A stretch of 64,000 bases of DNA, from positions 1 to 64,000 of the forward strand of contig CAVUFH010000001.1 of assembly GCA_963740835.1 (NCBI GenBank), in the 5' to 3' direction. The number at the start of each line of letters is the position of its first letter. Within the stretch, counting starts at the first letter, position 1. This document shows positions 55,145-64,000 of this stretch, in pieces. This DNA comes from CAVUFH01 sp963740835 (GTDB taxonomy: Bacteria; Actinomycetota; Acidimicrobiia; IMCC26256; PALSA-610). Under the pieces are notes generated by a model. That model had not been told where the DNA came from. It worked only from the letters and a program-made list of their open reading frames with translations, and ran no database searches. A program made the position numbers and the translations under genes.

Positions 55145-57211
55145 CTACGGGCAACCGCTGGATGTCACCGGCTCGTCCAGCCGGTAGACGATCGAGCCGT
55201 CCCGCTCCAGCACCGGGCGAGCACCCGGTATGGAAGCCGTCCACCGGCGACCCCGCTCGGCCTCGGCATTCGGGATCTTGAAGACGGTCGGCACGAGTGC
55301 GACGTAGTGCAACCGTTCGCGCCGCAACGCGTCGCGCCAGGCTCGACACGACGCGGGCGGATCGAGATCGTCGACACTCCGGGGGCCGCCGAGGAACTCG
55401 ACGTGGTTCGTGAGCGAGCTTCCGTAGAGCGGGTACTGGAACACGTCGCCCGCGATCCCGATGCGGGCGTGACGTAGCTCGGCCGCCCACGGGAACAGCA
55501 CCGACATGGGGAGTCCCGGTTGTACGTCGCGATATCGATGGTGTTGATACGAGTGCTGCAGCCCTCCGCCGGCGAGCGCGACACCGACGAACGCCCCAAC
55601 CAGCACGACGACTGCGGCGACGCGAGGGACGCCCGACCGCAACGCCGCGATGCCGATGACGACGGCGACGCCTGCCAGCGCGGTTGCAGCCGTGCCGAGG
55701 ATCAGATCGCGCGGCTCGAGCTCCCACTCCCAGCTGAAGTGCTGCAGCTGACGCGGGAACTGGTTCGACAGCACGACCGCGAACATCACGGACGCCACTG
55801 AGATGCACCACCAGCGCGTCGCCAATCGGCTCGCGGTTGCGATTGTCAACGCGGCGACGACTCCCGGCATTGCGTAGCGCAGGTTGAGCAGGAATACCGT
55901 TCGCCCGGCGGGCGTCGCCGGCGACTGCGCGGAGTTCGGTGTGAATACGTAGATCGCAATGGTGAGGATCGCGACGATGGCGACCATCCTTGCTGTCGCG
56001 TCGGCTGGTGCCACGAGCACCGGCACGACGGCGGCCACGATGAGCGCGAGCACGACGAACCACAAGGGTCCGAAGCCGGTGTGCAGACCCGGTTGGAACA
56101 TGTGGCTCCACGCCCCCGTCTCGCCCGCCTGGTGGAACACGGATGTCCCGTAGTCCGACCCGGCGGGAGAGGCGACGCTGTTGAGCGGGCCGAGCTTCAG
56201 CCATGGCAACGGGTTGTGCGCCGTCAGCGCGTTCCGCAGATACCAGAATCCGCCTGTGATCCCGACCGCGCCGAGCCACGTCACCGCGCCACGGAGCCGA
56301 CGGGCGGCGGGGACGAGGACCACGACCGCAAGGACGAGCAGCCCCACCGGCACGACGAGGCTGAGCTTGACGCCCAGTGCCAGTCCGGCGGCCGCGCCGC
56401 CGAGCGCGAGTTGTGCGGGTCCGGGGCCTCGGCGCACGACCACGGCGAGTGCGGCAAGGAACAGGGCGATGCCGACAACGTCGTTGCGGGCGGTACCCGC
56501 TTGCGTCGATGCGACGATCGGCAAGCTCATCACGACCGCAACCGCCGAGACTCCGAACCACCCGGATGCTGATCTGCGCGCGAGGCAGAAGCCCGCCAGA
56601 AACGAGAGACCGAGCCAGAGGAGGTTGAGCGCAGGCGACAGGAAATCGCTGCCGAAGAGCAGCATCGCACCGCCATGGAGGAGTTCCGAGTTGCCGGGGA
56701 AGAACGCGACGAATGGGTCCGATTCCGTGAAGTGCAACCGCGTCACCGACCCGGTCTGCGCGAAGCGCGCCGCGAACGACTGGTGGTACCACATGGTGTC
56801 GCCGTCGAACATGCCCACGCGGTACGAGTGCACGACATGCGCGCCCCACTGCGCGAAGACGAGCACCATCGCGGCGAGTCCGATCCACATCAGGAGATCG
56901 CGCGGCAACGGTTTCACTCGCGACGCGGCCGTGGTCGCCGGCGTCGGGGTCGGCCCGACCAAAGCCCCGCACGCGAGCGCGCTGCCGACCGTCAGGCCGA
57001 CGAACGGCCAACGATGGAAGGCCCCGACCGCTCCGAGGAGCTCGGAGATCAGGACGACGAAGGCGACGCCCATGACGATCTCGGCGAGGCACGCGTCCGC
57101 ACCCGCCCATTCCGGCAACAACCGGCTTCGGACCCGGCGCGCGCCGAATGCGATGGCACCCACCATGGCGACGAGCAAGAGCATGCCAAGGAAGACGTTC
57201 GAGTCCGGCAT
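55145..57211 (-). CDS. Large GT-C-like membrane protein
   Basis: A 688-residue protein with about 13-14 spans. The first outer loop (residues 120-160) contains FDGDTMWYHQSFAARFAQTGS, which resembles the acidic loop-1 motif of GT-C transferases, and the C-terminal 130 residues are a soluble outer domain (IGIAGDVFQYPLYGSSLTNHVEFLGG). No closer family was recognised. It sits between DPM1-like and other GT-C-like genes, so it probably uses lipid-linked sugars at the outer membrane face. ATG 57211 lies 12 nt downstream of the previous gene's stop. Confidence 0.78.
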   Translation of the reverse strand: MPDSNVFLGMLLLVAMVGAIAFGARRVRSRLLPEWAGADACLAEIVMGVAFVVLISELLGAVGAFHRWPFVGLTVGSALACGALVGPTPTPATTAASRVKPLPRDLLMWIGLAAMVLVFAQWGAHVVHSYRVGMFDGDTMWYHQSFAARFAQTGSVTRLHFTESDPFVAFFPGNSELLHGGAMLLFGSDFLSPALNLLWLGLSFLAGFCLARRSASGWFGVSAVAVVMSLPIVASTQAGTARNDVVGIALFLAALAVVVRRGPGPAQLALGGAAAGLALGVKLSLVVPVGLLVLAVVVLVPAARRLRGAVTWLGAVGITGGFWYLRNALTAHNPLPWLKLGPLNSVASPAGSDYGTSVFHQAGETGAWSHMFQPGLHTGFGPLWFVVLALIVAAVVPVLVAPADATARMVAIVAILTIAIYVFTPNSAQSPATPAGRTVFLLNLRYAMPGVVAALTIATASRLATRWWCISVASVMFAVVLSNQFPRQLQHFSWEWELEPRDLILGTAATALAGVAVVIGIAALRSGVPRVAAVVVLVGAFVGVALAGGGLQHSYQHHRYRDVQPGLPMSVLFPWAAELRHARIGIAGDVFQYPLYGSSLTNHVEFLGGPRSVDDLDPPASCRAWRDALRRERLHYVALVPTVFKIPNAEAERGRRWTASIPGARPVLERDGSIVYRLDEPVTSSGCP

Positions 57212-57223
57212 TGGCGGCGCAGT

Positions 57224-58918
57224 CTACGGGCGCGGCGCGAACGCGATGATGACGTAGCGCCCGTCGTTTCCCGACCATGCCGTCGACAGCGCGCCCGGCG
57301 CGGATACGTATTCGACGCGGAACGCCAAGTCGTCGAGATGCTGGTCCGGAAGAAGGGCCTGCACCTTGGCGCGAACGACGTCCGGCGGCGTCGCCGGGCT
57401 GAGGCCACTCGCATCGAAGTACACCAACGAGCTGAGGTGATCGAATCCCCGTCGTTGCGCGAGCTGCACCAACTCGCCGCGCTTCTGCGCGTCGACTGCG
57501 GCATGGTCGAGCGTGAGTCCTGTCCCCGACATCGATGGGAAGCCGAGGGAGAACGCGTCGATGCCGTCGTCGACCGCGAGGAGCTTTGGTCGGTCCGACG
57601 CGTACGACGCGCGCACGTGCGGAGCTTCGTCGAAGTAGAAGTCGGCGAACCGCCGGTGGTAGTCGGCCGGCCGGCCGAGGGCGACGAAGCACCCGATCGC
57701 GACGATGCCACCGAACGCGACGACCGCGACCGACCACGCGCGCGTCCGGATCCCGATCGCGGCCAACCACTCGAGGGCGACCAGGCTCACGAACAACGTC
57801 GAGACCGGCCAGTACCAGTGTCCCTGGTTGAACCCCGGCACGAAGAACCAGTCGTACGCCGCGAGCGCGAGCACACCGACTGCTGTTGCCGCGAGCAGGA
57901 GCCGGTAGCGATCCGCACCCTGGGTGAGATCGAGACGGTCTCGACGCCGGATGTATCGCGCGAACCACACGAGTGCTGCGATCGCGACGAGTGCACAGAT
58001 GACCACCGGCCCCTGCCGGGACACCCGTTCGGGGGCGAACGCCGTGTTGCCCGTGAACAATTCCCGCAGGTCACGCGCATTGCCGAGCGTCGGACGCGGG
58101 AACGTGCTCTTCAGCGTGCCGCTCGTCGGGAGAACGGCTCCCGCGTACCAGCGGTTCCACGCCAGGTAGACGGCGACCGGAAGCGCGGTGGTCGCGGCGG
58201 CGGCAAACGTGAACTGCGCGAGCACGCGATCGCGCTGCCGGAACGCGACGATGAACAGCGCACCGAGCATCGCCGCGGCGAGGAGCCCGAGGTCGAGGCG
58301 AGCGAAAGTGAGCAGGGCCAGGGCCGCGCCCACGGCAACGGCGTGGCGAAGGCCGGCGGGCGGACGCGCAACGAAGACGAACGCGACAGCTGCGAACGCG
58401 AAGATCGCGAGTGCGCTCTCCATGCCGTTCACGTAGCTCCACAGCGTCCCGTACAGCGGCAGGTGTCCTTCGAAGGGATCGGGCCGACCGTGGTTCGCCG
58501 CGTTGGCTGCGATCCAGCCAGGCACGAGAACGATCGCGTACGCACCCACCGGGAGAAAGGCAAACCACGGCGTCACCTTTCCGTGCGCGCGTCGCAACGT
58601 CAGTCCCAAGAGCACGATCGCGAGACCGAGGAACGCGAGGCTGAGCAGCAGGTCGGTGTAGAGCATCGCGGTGTCGCCCAGACCCAGGGCGTGTCCCGCG
58701 CGGTACATCCCGCACAGCACGAGTTGCCAGGCGGGGTGGAACCCGTTCGTCGCGCGTTGCCCGTCGAACGACAGCGTCCCGTTGTGCGCCCAGTTGCGGG
58801 CGACTTCGAGGTAGTAGAACGCGTCGGCCGCGAAGTACGAGAAGAGGCGGCGCTTGCCGCTCACCACCAGATCGACCAGCACCGGGACACAGAGCAGGCC
58901 CAGCGCCGCGCCGATCAC
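57224..58918 (-). CDS. GT-C-like membrane protein, unknown glycosyltransferase
   Basis: A 564-residue protein with about 11 spans. The first loop holds FSYFAADAFYYLEVARNWAHNGTLSFDG, with the D-x-FYY pattern common to GT39/GT-C enzymes, followed by GFHPAWQLVL. The C-terminal soluble domain (residues 440-560) includes the ADYHRRFADFYFDE and DGRYVIIAFAPRP blocks. The GTG at 58918 is chosen because it overlaps the upstream stop by 4 nt. Specific donor and acceptor are unknown. Confidence 0.8.
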   Translation of the reverse strand: MIGAALGLLCVPVLVDLVVSGKRRLFSYFAADAFYYLEVARNWAHNGTLSFDGQRATNGFHPAWQLVLCGMYRAGHALGLGDTAMLYTDLLLSLAFLGLAIVLLGLTLRRAHGKVTPWFAFLPVGAYAIVLVPGWIAANAANHGRPDPFEGHLPLYGTLWSYVNGMESALAIFAFAAVAFVFVARPPAGLRHAVAVGAALALLTFARLDLGLLAAAMLGALFIVAFRQRDRVLAQFTFAAAATTALPVAVYLAWNRWYAGAVLPTSGTLKSTFPRPTLGNARDLRELFTGNTAFAPERVSRQGPVVICALVAIAALVWFARYIRRRDRLDLTQGADRYRLLLAATAVGVLALAAYDWFFVPGFNQGHWYWPVSTLFVSLVALEWLAAIGIRTRAWSVAVVAFGGIVAIGCFVALGRPADYHRRFADFYFDEAPHVRASYASDRPKLLAVDDGIDAFSLGFPSMSGTGLTLDHAAVDAQKRGELVQLAQRRGFDHLSSLVYFDASGLSPATPPDVVRAKVQALLPDQHLDDLAFRVEYVSAPGALSTAWSGNDGRYVIIAFAPRP

Positions 58919-60633
58919 CCGGCGCGGTCGCACCGCTGATACAGCTCGTACAAGCCGTCTCCGAAGGACCCCGTCCGGCAGAAGTCGCGGCGCAGGATCT
59001 CGTTGGCTCGGTCGGAGCCGATCTTGCGGGAGTCGTTCGGCTCGGACCAGTCGTTCCACACCGACGAGAGGATGACGATGTCAGCCCGCTCGATGTCGCC
59101 TGCGAGCTTCGAGCCCTTTCGGTTGGCCACGCCAGGATCCATCTCGATGTAGTAGGTCGACGGCCGCAAGCCGGGAAGCATGTAGTACAGATACGCGTCG
59201 CTGTACGGCGTCTTGCGGAGATCAGTCGTTCCGACAACGAGGCGGTCGCCCGGCTGCGCGACCCGGTCGACGGTCGCCAGCAGGTCGTGCGCCGCGGCCG
59301 CGACGTCCGGCCGGCCGTAGTAGAACACGCGCCCGTCGTGCTCGATCCTGTACGCGATCCGGTGCGCGCCGAATGTCTGTGCCACGTAGTCGGAGTAGGT
59401 CCGTACCGTGAAGTACGGCAAGACGAGCGCGAGCAGCGCGAGCACCGCGCCGCCCGACATCAGGGCCGCCGCGCGCATGCCTCTCGTCGGGCGTACCGCG
59501 CGGATGACCTCGATCAGCGCGAGCGGGAGGAACGCGAGCGTCACGCAGCTCACCCAAGCGAAGTGTGCGGAGTCGACGCGTTGAAGCGCCTGTGGCGTCA
59601 GCCCGAGGCCGAAAAGCGCGACGACCAGGAGGACCCGCGCCCGAAACGCGTGCGGGTCGCGACGCACGCGCCACCACGCGACTCCCACGAGGAAGGCGGT
59701 GGCCAGCAGGAGGACGAAGAACCAGATCGTCAACTGCAACGACGCGCGCAGCGCGGGCACCGGCCAGTCGAGCTGCTGCAGCGCACCCGCGCGCTGCAGG
59801 AAGCCGTCGAGGTGGCCGGGGGGCGGCGGGATCGGGAGGCGGCGGCCGCCTCGCAGGTACACGACCGGATCGAGGATCAGACCGCGCACGACGTTCCCGG
59901 GCCCGGCGAGCACGACATGAACGACGAAGGGCGCCGCGCCGAGCACACTGCCGATGAGAACGCGCTGCTTGACCGGCCGCGCCAACCCGGCCACCGCGGC
60001 CAGGCCGGCGATGACGACCGCGATCACGAGGTCCGGCCGGTAGAGCAGCGACGCACCCAGCACGACGCCACCGAGCAGCGCGAGCCGGCCTCGCTTGCGT
60101 TCGTCGATGGTCCGCCGCGCCTCGGTGAGCGCGAGCAGACCCAGGAGTCCGAGTGCAACCGCACCCGGCCATGGCAACGCGGTCAAGCCGATCGGCGGCA
60201 CGATGATGAGGCAGGAGATGAGGGCGCAGCTCGTCGCCGCGGTGCGACCCCAGTAGCGCGCCAATCCGAAGACGCCGAGCACGATGCCGATCTGCTGCGC
60301 GAGTCCGAAGAGCCGTTCGACGAGCAGGGACGTCCCGAAGGCCTTGAAGACCCCGGCGAGCACCCACAAGCTGCCCGGCCCGTAGAGGTAGAGGAAGTCG
60401 CGGTTGGGGACGCGCCCCTTCAGCACCATCTCGCCGAAGACGAGCATGAAGCCCTCTTCCATCGGCGGACCCTGACTTCGCAGCAGACCTCGAAGCGGGA
60501 GTGCGAACGCGATCGCGATGATCAGCAACGACACCGCGGTGCGCGTCGCCGAACGCGCACGGCGATCGTCGTGCGCGGTTTGCCGCGGCGCGGTGCCGCC
60601 CGTCTCCTCCGCGAGCGCGCCAAGTGATGTCAT
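58915..60633 (-). CDS. GT-C-like membrane protein, unknown glycosyltransferase
   Basis: A 572-residue protein with about 12 spans. The loop after span 1 has MEEGFMLVFGEMVLKGRVPNRDFLYLYGPGSLWVLAG, in which the acid residues and D-F-x-Y-x-Y-G-P pattern match many bacterial membrane mannosyl/arabinosyl-like transferases of unknown specificity. The C-terminal soluble part (about 440-570) ends with RRDFCRTGSFGDGLYELYQRC. Both ends overlap neighbouring genes by 4 nt, so it is part of one tightly coupled operon. Confidence 0.82.
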   Translation of the reverse strand: MTSLGALAEETGGTAPRQTAHDDRRARSATRTAVSLLIIAIAFALPLRGLLRSQGPPMEEGFMLVFGEMVLKGRVPNRDFLYLYGPGSLWVLAGVFKAFGTSLLVERLFGLAQQIGIVLGVFGLARYWGRTAATSCALISCLIIVPPIGLTALPWPGAVALGLLGLLALTEARRTIDERKRGRLALLGGVVLGASLLYRPDLVIAVVIAGLAAVAGLARPVKQRVLIGSVLGAAPFVVHVVLAGPGNVVRGLILDPVVYLRGGRRLPIPPPPGHLDGFLQRAGALQQLDWPVPALRASLQLTIWFFVLLLATAFLVGVAWWRVRRDPHAFRARVLLVVALFGLGLTPQALQRVDSAHFAWVSCVTLAFLPLALIEVIRAVRPTRGMRAAALMSGGAVLALLALVLPYFTVRTYSDYVAQTFGAHRIAYRIEHDGRVFYYGRPDVAAAAHDLLATVDRVAQPGDRLVVGTTDLRKTPYSDAYLYYMLPGLRPSTYYIEMDPGVANRKGSKLAGDIERADIVILSSVWNDWSEPNDSRKIGSDRANEILRRDFCRTGSFGDGLYELYQRCDRAG

Positions 60634-62636
60634 GAGACGGTCGTCGGCACGGCGACATCGGCGCCGGGGATCGGCGCGACGCCGAGATGGGCGCGCCCGG
60701 TGAGGAACGCAAAGCCGTAGAGGACGGCCACACCGAAGAGGAGGGAGCGGTAGCCGACGACGAGCGACGCGTACTCGAGCACGCCACCGAACATGGCACC
60801 CAGCAAGTTGGCCCCGAACGCCGTCGCCGAGGACGACACCGCCTTGAAGCGTTCGGTGAACACGAGGTTGGCCGTGAAGATCGGGGCGAACACGAGCGCG
60901 ATCGCGGCGACGAACCGCGGGAAGAAGTCGAGTCCGAGGAGAGCGCTGGGCGGGACGACATACGCGACGACGAGCGACGCGAGCAGCAGCAGGTACAGAC
61001 GTTCCGGGTGGGCGAAGGTCACCCGGCGCGAGAGCTCGACCGCGGCCAGGACCGCCATGAGGACGCCCGCGAAGACGAGCGCGTTCACGAACCACGTCGT
61101 GCCGAACAGGAGCGCGAACTGGACGATGCTCTTCGTCTCGAGCAACAGGAACGCCGCACCCATGAAGAACAGGTCGACGTAGCGCAGCATCGGCCGGAGC
61201 GGACCGGCCGTGGTCCGTACCAGCACGACGGACGCGAGGAGCACCAACACGATCGTGCCGATGTAGAAGGCCGGAAGCGTGCGGTCCTTCAGGTACGGGA
61301 ACGGGTGATCATCGGTCGCGGGCGCCGGCACTGCACCGGCGGGGGTCCACACCGACGCGCACTCCATCGCGCCCGCGACGGGACTGTCGACAAGCACGGC
61401 GAGGTTTCCGGCCGGACCGATCGAGTCGACGCACGGGGGGTGTCCGTAGACGTCGGCGAGGGTGCCGGCGTACCGATCGATGAGCCACTGTTCGCGGTAG
61501 TAGTTGTACATCGCGAACACCCCACCGGGCGCGAGGTGTGCTCGCACCGTTTGCATCGCCTCTTTGGTGAACAGATAGCTCTCGAGTCGCAGCGACGATT
61601 GCCCGGCGACGAGCGTGATCGAATCGGGGAGCGCGAAGAGGATGAGGTCGAAACGCTTGTGCGTCCGTTCGAGGAACGCGCGCCCGTCGTCGATGTGCAC
61701 GGTCACGCGGGGATCCGAGTACGGGTGGTCGGGCTGGAGGTCTTGACCGACCTCGTGGATGCGGGGATCGATCTCGATGGCGTCAACGTGCTTCGCCCCA
61801 CGCGCGAGCGCGACCGAGACGTCGTTGCCACCGCCCGCGCCGACGACCAGGACGTTGTCGAGCTGGGTCGGACGCGCACGCGCGTAGACCGTCGTGTACA
61901 GGGGGTTGGCGCGCGCGTGCAGGAGCACCTGATGAGGCACGCCGTTGACGTCGATCGTCACGAGGGGGTCGGCACGGGTACCGGTGGTCGCGACGTGCAC
62001 CTTGTAGTACGGCGACCAACTCAGCCCGGGCGCGAACGACTCGAACGCGAGCACGACCAACAAGCCTGCGATCGCCGCGACCTGCACCAGTCTCACGTGC
62101 GGCAGGTAGAGCACGAGGAACGTCGCGGCGGCAACCACGCCCCACCCGAGGGGCGGGACCCGGAGGAACGACAACGCCGAGAAGCCCGCGATGCCGAGCA
62201 CGCTGCCGAACAGGTCGAGGCGGTAGGCCTGCAGCGGCTCGAACTTCACGAACGTGCGGGCGACGCCCTCGCCGATGAACGCCATGGTCGCGGCGACGAC
62301 GAGGAAGATGACCGCGAGCATGAGCGCGCGCGGCGGTCCTCCGGTTTGCAGCTTGCCGAAGTAGATGAGGTCGCTGCCCGAACTACGGACCTTCACCGGG
62401 AAGAAGCGGATAAACGCAACGAGCCCGAGCAAGGCGACCGGCGCCCACGGGAACAAGTTCACACGCTTGCCCGCGCGCAGGAAACCGATACCGATCCCGA
62501 GGAAGCTCCCGAGCAGGACGAAGTTCGAGAAGTACGACAGGTACAGGACGTTCGAGCCGGTCCAACGGATCAATGCAAGCTCGACGAAGAGCATGAGGAA
62601 GCTGAGGAGGACGAGCCGGAGCTTCAGTTGCGTCAC
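60630..62636 (-). CDS. Polytopic membrane protein with internal spermidine-synthase-like SAM domain
   Basis: A 668-residue protein. Residues 1-205 hold about six spans, residues 230-400 a soluble spermidine synthase-like Rossmann domain (VLVVGAGGGNDVSVALARGAKHVDAIEIDPRIHEVG, VTVHIDDGRAFLERT, FDLILFALPD), and residues 440-650 another seven spans. In bona fide spermidine synthases a gatekeeping D-x-H/D loop is conserved; here the matching region reads ALPDSITLVAG. Such membrane-inserted SpeE-like proteins are of unknown activity. Its GTG start and TGA stop overlap neighbours by 4 nt, tying it to the glycosyltransferase operon. Confidence 0.85.
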   Translation of the reverse strand: MTQLKLRLVLLSFLMLFVELALIRWTGSNVLYLSYFSNFVLLGSFLGIGIGFLRAGKRVNLFPWAPVALLGLVAFIRFFPVKVRSSGSDLIYFGKLQTGGPPRALMLAVIFLVVAATMAFIGEGVARTFVKFEPLQAYRLDLFGSVLGIAGFSALSFLRVPPLGWGVVAAATFLVLYLPHVRLVQVAAIAGLLVVLAFESFAPGLSWSPYYKVHVATTGTRADPLVTIDVNGVPHQVLLHARANPLYTTVYARARPTQLDNVLVVGAGGGNDVSVALARGAKHVDAIEIDPRIHEVGQDLQPDHPYSDPRVTVHIDDGRAFLERTHKRFDLILFALPDSITLVAGQSSLRLESYLFTKEAMQTVRAHLAPGGVFAMYNYYREQWLIDRYAGTLADVYGHPPCVDSIGPAGNLAVLVDSPVAGAMECASVWTPAGAVPAPATDDHPFPYLKDRTLPAFYIGTIVLVLLASVVLVRTTAGPLRPMLRYVDLFFMGAAFLLLETKSIVQFALLFGTTWFVNALVFAGVLMAVLAAVELSRRVTFAHPERLYLLLLASLVVAYVVPPSALLGLDFFPRFVAAIALVFAPIFTANLVFTERFKAVSSSATAFGANLLGAMFGGVLEYASLVVGYRSLLFGVAVLYGFAFLTGRAHLGVAPIPGADVAVPTTVS

Positions 62637-63988
62637 GGGCGGGGCATCCTAGATGGGCCGCCGTCGGTCGAACGGGATCGCGATCGGAAGTGCGTCCAGC
62701 CCGCGTCGAGCGCGACGCCCGCCAGCGCGGCGAGCACGACTTCCGCCGGGAGCCGGAAGCGCACGATGCCGTACGCCGTGATGGCGGTCACGGTGACGAG
62801 GAGGATCTGCGCCACGAGCGGCACGAGCGTGACGCCACGACGGTACGTCACCACGCCACCGATGATGGCGAGCGGTAAGAGGATCCAGTAGCCGACCAGC
62901 CCGGCTTGTGCCGCCCAGAGTGGTCGCCCCTCGATCGTCGCGAACCGCGCGTTCTGCAACGGCCGGTAGACCTCCCAGATGCGACCGACGCGCGCGCCGA
63001 TCACCTTCGGGAGCTCCCCCTTGTGCTCGCGCATGTACCGGATGCCCCGTTCCCGCCGAACCTCGGCGCGCACGGATTCGTCGCCGCGAACGTTCGTCGC
63101 GCATTGGAAGTACCAGAACCCGAGAAACGCGCCGTTGTACGTCTGGTCGCAATTCGCAGTTTCGACGAGATCGTCGGCGCCGGTCGACGAATAGACCGGC
63201 CGCTCGAACGTCGTGACGTTGCGGACGAACCACGGCGCGATGAGTGTGGCGGTGGCGGCGACGATCGCCGCGAACAACGCAACCCGCCTGCCGACGGTCA
63301 GCTTGCCGCTCACGATGACGAGCGGCAGTGCGAGGGTCACGACGAGAAGGATGCCTTCGCCGCGCGTCAGTGCCGCCAACGCGATCGCGAGCCCGACGAG
63401 CAGTGCGTTACCGAACGACGGCCGATCGTGGAAGCGATACGCCGCAAGGATCGTGACGCCGATCGTGAGTGCGAACAGTCCCTCGGACAAGATGAGTCCG
63501 TCGATGACCCACAGGTTCGGAGAGGCCGCAGCAAGCACTGCCGCGACGAGGCCGGCCCGGGGTCCGCCGACGCGCCGGCCGACGAGCCCGATGACCCCGA
63601 CCGTGGCGGCGCCGATCACGCACGAGATGACCTTCTGCGCGAAGAAGCCGGAAGCGCCGAACCACGAGCCGATCGCGAGCGCGATCGAGTAGAGCGGCGG
63701 GTGCTGCGCCGTCGGGATCACCTGGTGCGCCTGGTGCCAGACGAACGGATTCGCGAATCCGTGACCGTCGGCGAGCAGGATGGCCTGCTGGTGGTAGTAG
63801 AAGCCGTCGCCGCCCGTCGGGTTCAGCGTCCCCCACGATGCGACGTAGACGATCCGCCACACGAGCGCGACCAGCACGATGACGCCGAGCGCGAGCGAGA
63901 AGTTGCGCCCCGCGAACGTCGGCGGCGTCGCGGCCTCGTTGGCGGATGTCGCGTCGAGCTCTCGTTCCGCTCGCTCTTCGCCGATCAC
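62633..63988 (-). CDS. GT39-like membrane glycosyltransferase (ArnT/PMT type)
   Basis: A 451-residue protein with about 10 spans. The first loop contains GGDGFYYHQQAILLADGHGF and IPTAQHPPLYSIALAIGSWFG, the D/E-x-Y-Y and H-P-P-L-Y motifs typical of the PMT_2/GT39 family that moves sugars from polyprenyl phosphate on the outer face. The region RPVYSSTGADDLVETANCDQTYNG is extracellular. GTG 63988 is taken as start; an upstream start beyond the window cannot be excluded. It is the first visible gene of the operon that runs to 54391. Confidence 0.86.
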   Translation of the reverse strand: MIGEERAERELDATSANEAATPPTFAGRNFSLALGVIVLVALVWRIVYVASWGTLNPTGGDGFYYHQQAILLADGHGFANPFVWHQAHQVIPTAQHPPLYSIALAIGSWFGASGFFAQKVISCVIGAATVGVIGLVGRRVGGPRAGLVAAVLAAASPNLWVIDGLILSEGLFALTIGVTILAAYRFHDRPSFGNALLVGLAIALAALTRGEGILLVVTLALPLVIVSGKLTVGRRVALFAAIVAATATLIAPWFVRNVTTFERPVYSSTGADDLVETANCDQTYNGAFLGFWYFQCATNVRGDESVRAEVRRERGIRYMREHKGELPKVIGARVGRIWEVYRPLQNARFATIEGRPLWAAQAGLVGYWILLPLAIIGGVVTYRRGVTLVPLVAQILLVTVTAITAYGIVRFRLPAEVVLAALAGVALDAGWTHFRSRSRSTDGGPSRMPRP

Positions 63989-64000
63989 ACGCTCACCGAG

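Noticed and set aside
54861..57968. Very long open frame of over 1000 codons on the minus strand across several GT genes
   Set aside because: It is a shadow frame. High GC makes stops rare in frames opposite or shifted to real genes. It is Arg-rich with no domain, while the true genes in the other frames have clear families.
60687..62891. Plus-strand open frame of 734 codons opposite the SpeE-like gene
   Set aside because: Composition is Arg/Glu/His-rich without hydrophobic core, and it is exactly antisense to a well-supported membrane protein.

Overview
The window is high-GC, densely packed DNA, best read as a soil or freshwater actinobacterium, probably class Acidimicrobiia. This placement is an inference. 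It rests on several F420-type luciferase-like oxidoreductases, a DUF3501/rubrerythrin/Fe-S module, actinobacterial fused Liv transporters, an AftD-like (DUF3367) arabinofuranosyltransferase, two DPM1-like polyprenol-phosphate sugar synthases, and frequent GTG starts with 4-nt gene overlaps. No rRNA or ribosomal protein gene is present to fix the taxonomy.

Layout. 1-560: the 3' end of a tyrosine recombinase next to the 3' end of tRNA-Gly(GCC), which looks like the edge of an integrated element. 666-4700: three F420/luciferase-family enzymes, a cupin and a hydrolase. 4757-8117: dUTPase, DUF3501, CCG-domain Fe-S oxidoreductase, rubrerythrin and a PerR/Fur regulator, read as a peroxide/iron stress group. 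8190-14484: twin palindromic operators, then an acyl-CoA ligase, TetR, a four-subunit 2-oxoacid:ferredoxin oxidoreductase and an acyl-CoA dehydrogenase (acyl/keto-acid catabolism). 13975-20340: an Opp-type peptide ABC transporter. 20462-24604: thiolase-like protein, enoyl-CoA hydratase, 2-hydroxyacid dehydrogenase and class II aldolase. 26105-31155: a branched-chain amino acid type importer condensed into two giant proteins (MFS-LivF and LivH-LivM-LivG). Its likely binding proteins (36506-39408) lie beyond an accessory patch holding a decayed integrase, an IS110 transposase and a nucleotide cyclase. 39577-45843: ABC-F ATPase, MFS exporter, hydrolase and acyltransferase-SGNH protein. 45885-63988: a large cell-envelope glycosylation region (GT4, AftD-like, two GT2, several GT-C-like membrane proteins, and a SpeE-like domain inside a membrane protein).

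The most notable item is at 45885-46928. It is a thioredoxin-fold protein whose reading frame is continuous except for one TGA, at the place of the redox-active cysteine (W-TGA-G-C-R). The TGA is followed 12 nt later by a perfect 8-bp stem with a 5-nt G-rich loop. This matches a bacterial SECIS element, so I read the gene as a selenoprotein.

At least eleven single-base frameshifts interrupt otherwise intact genes. Ten are one extra base and one is a missing base. Their consistency suggests sequence or assembly error rather than biology, and affected genes are annotated across the shift.
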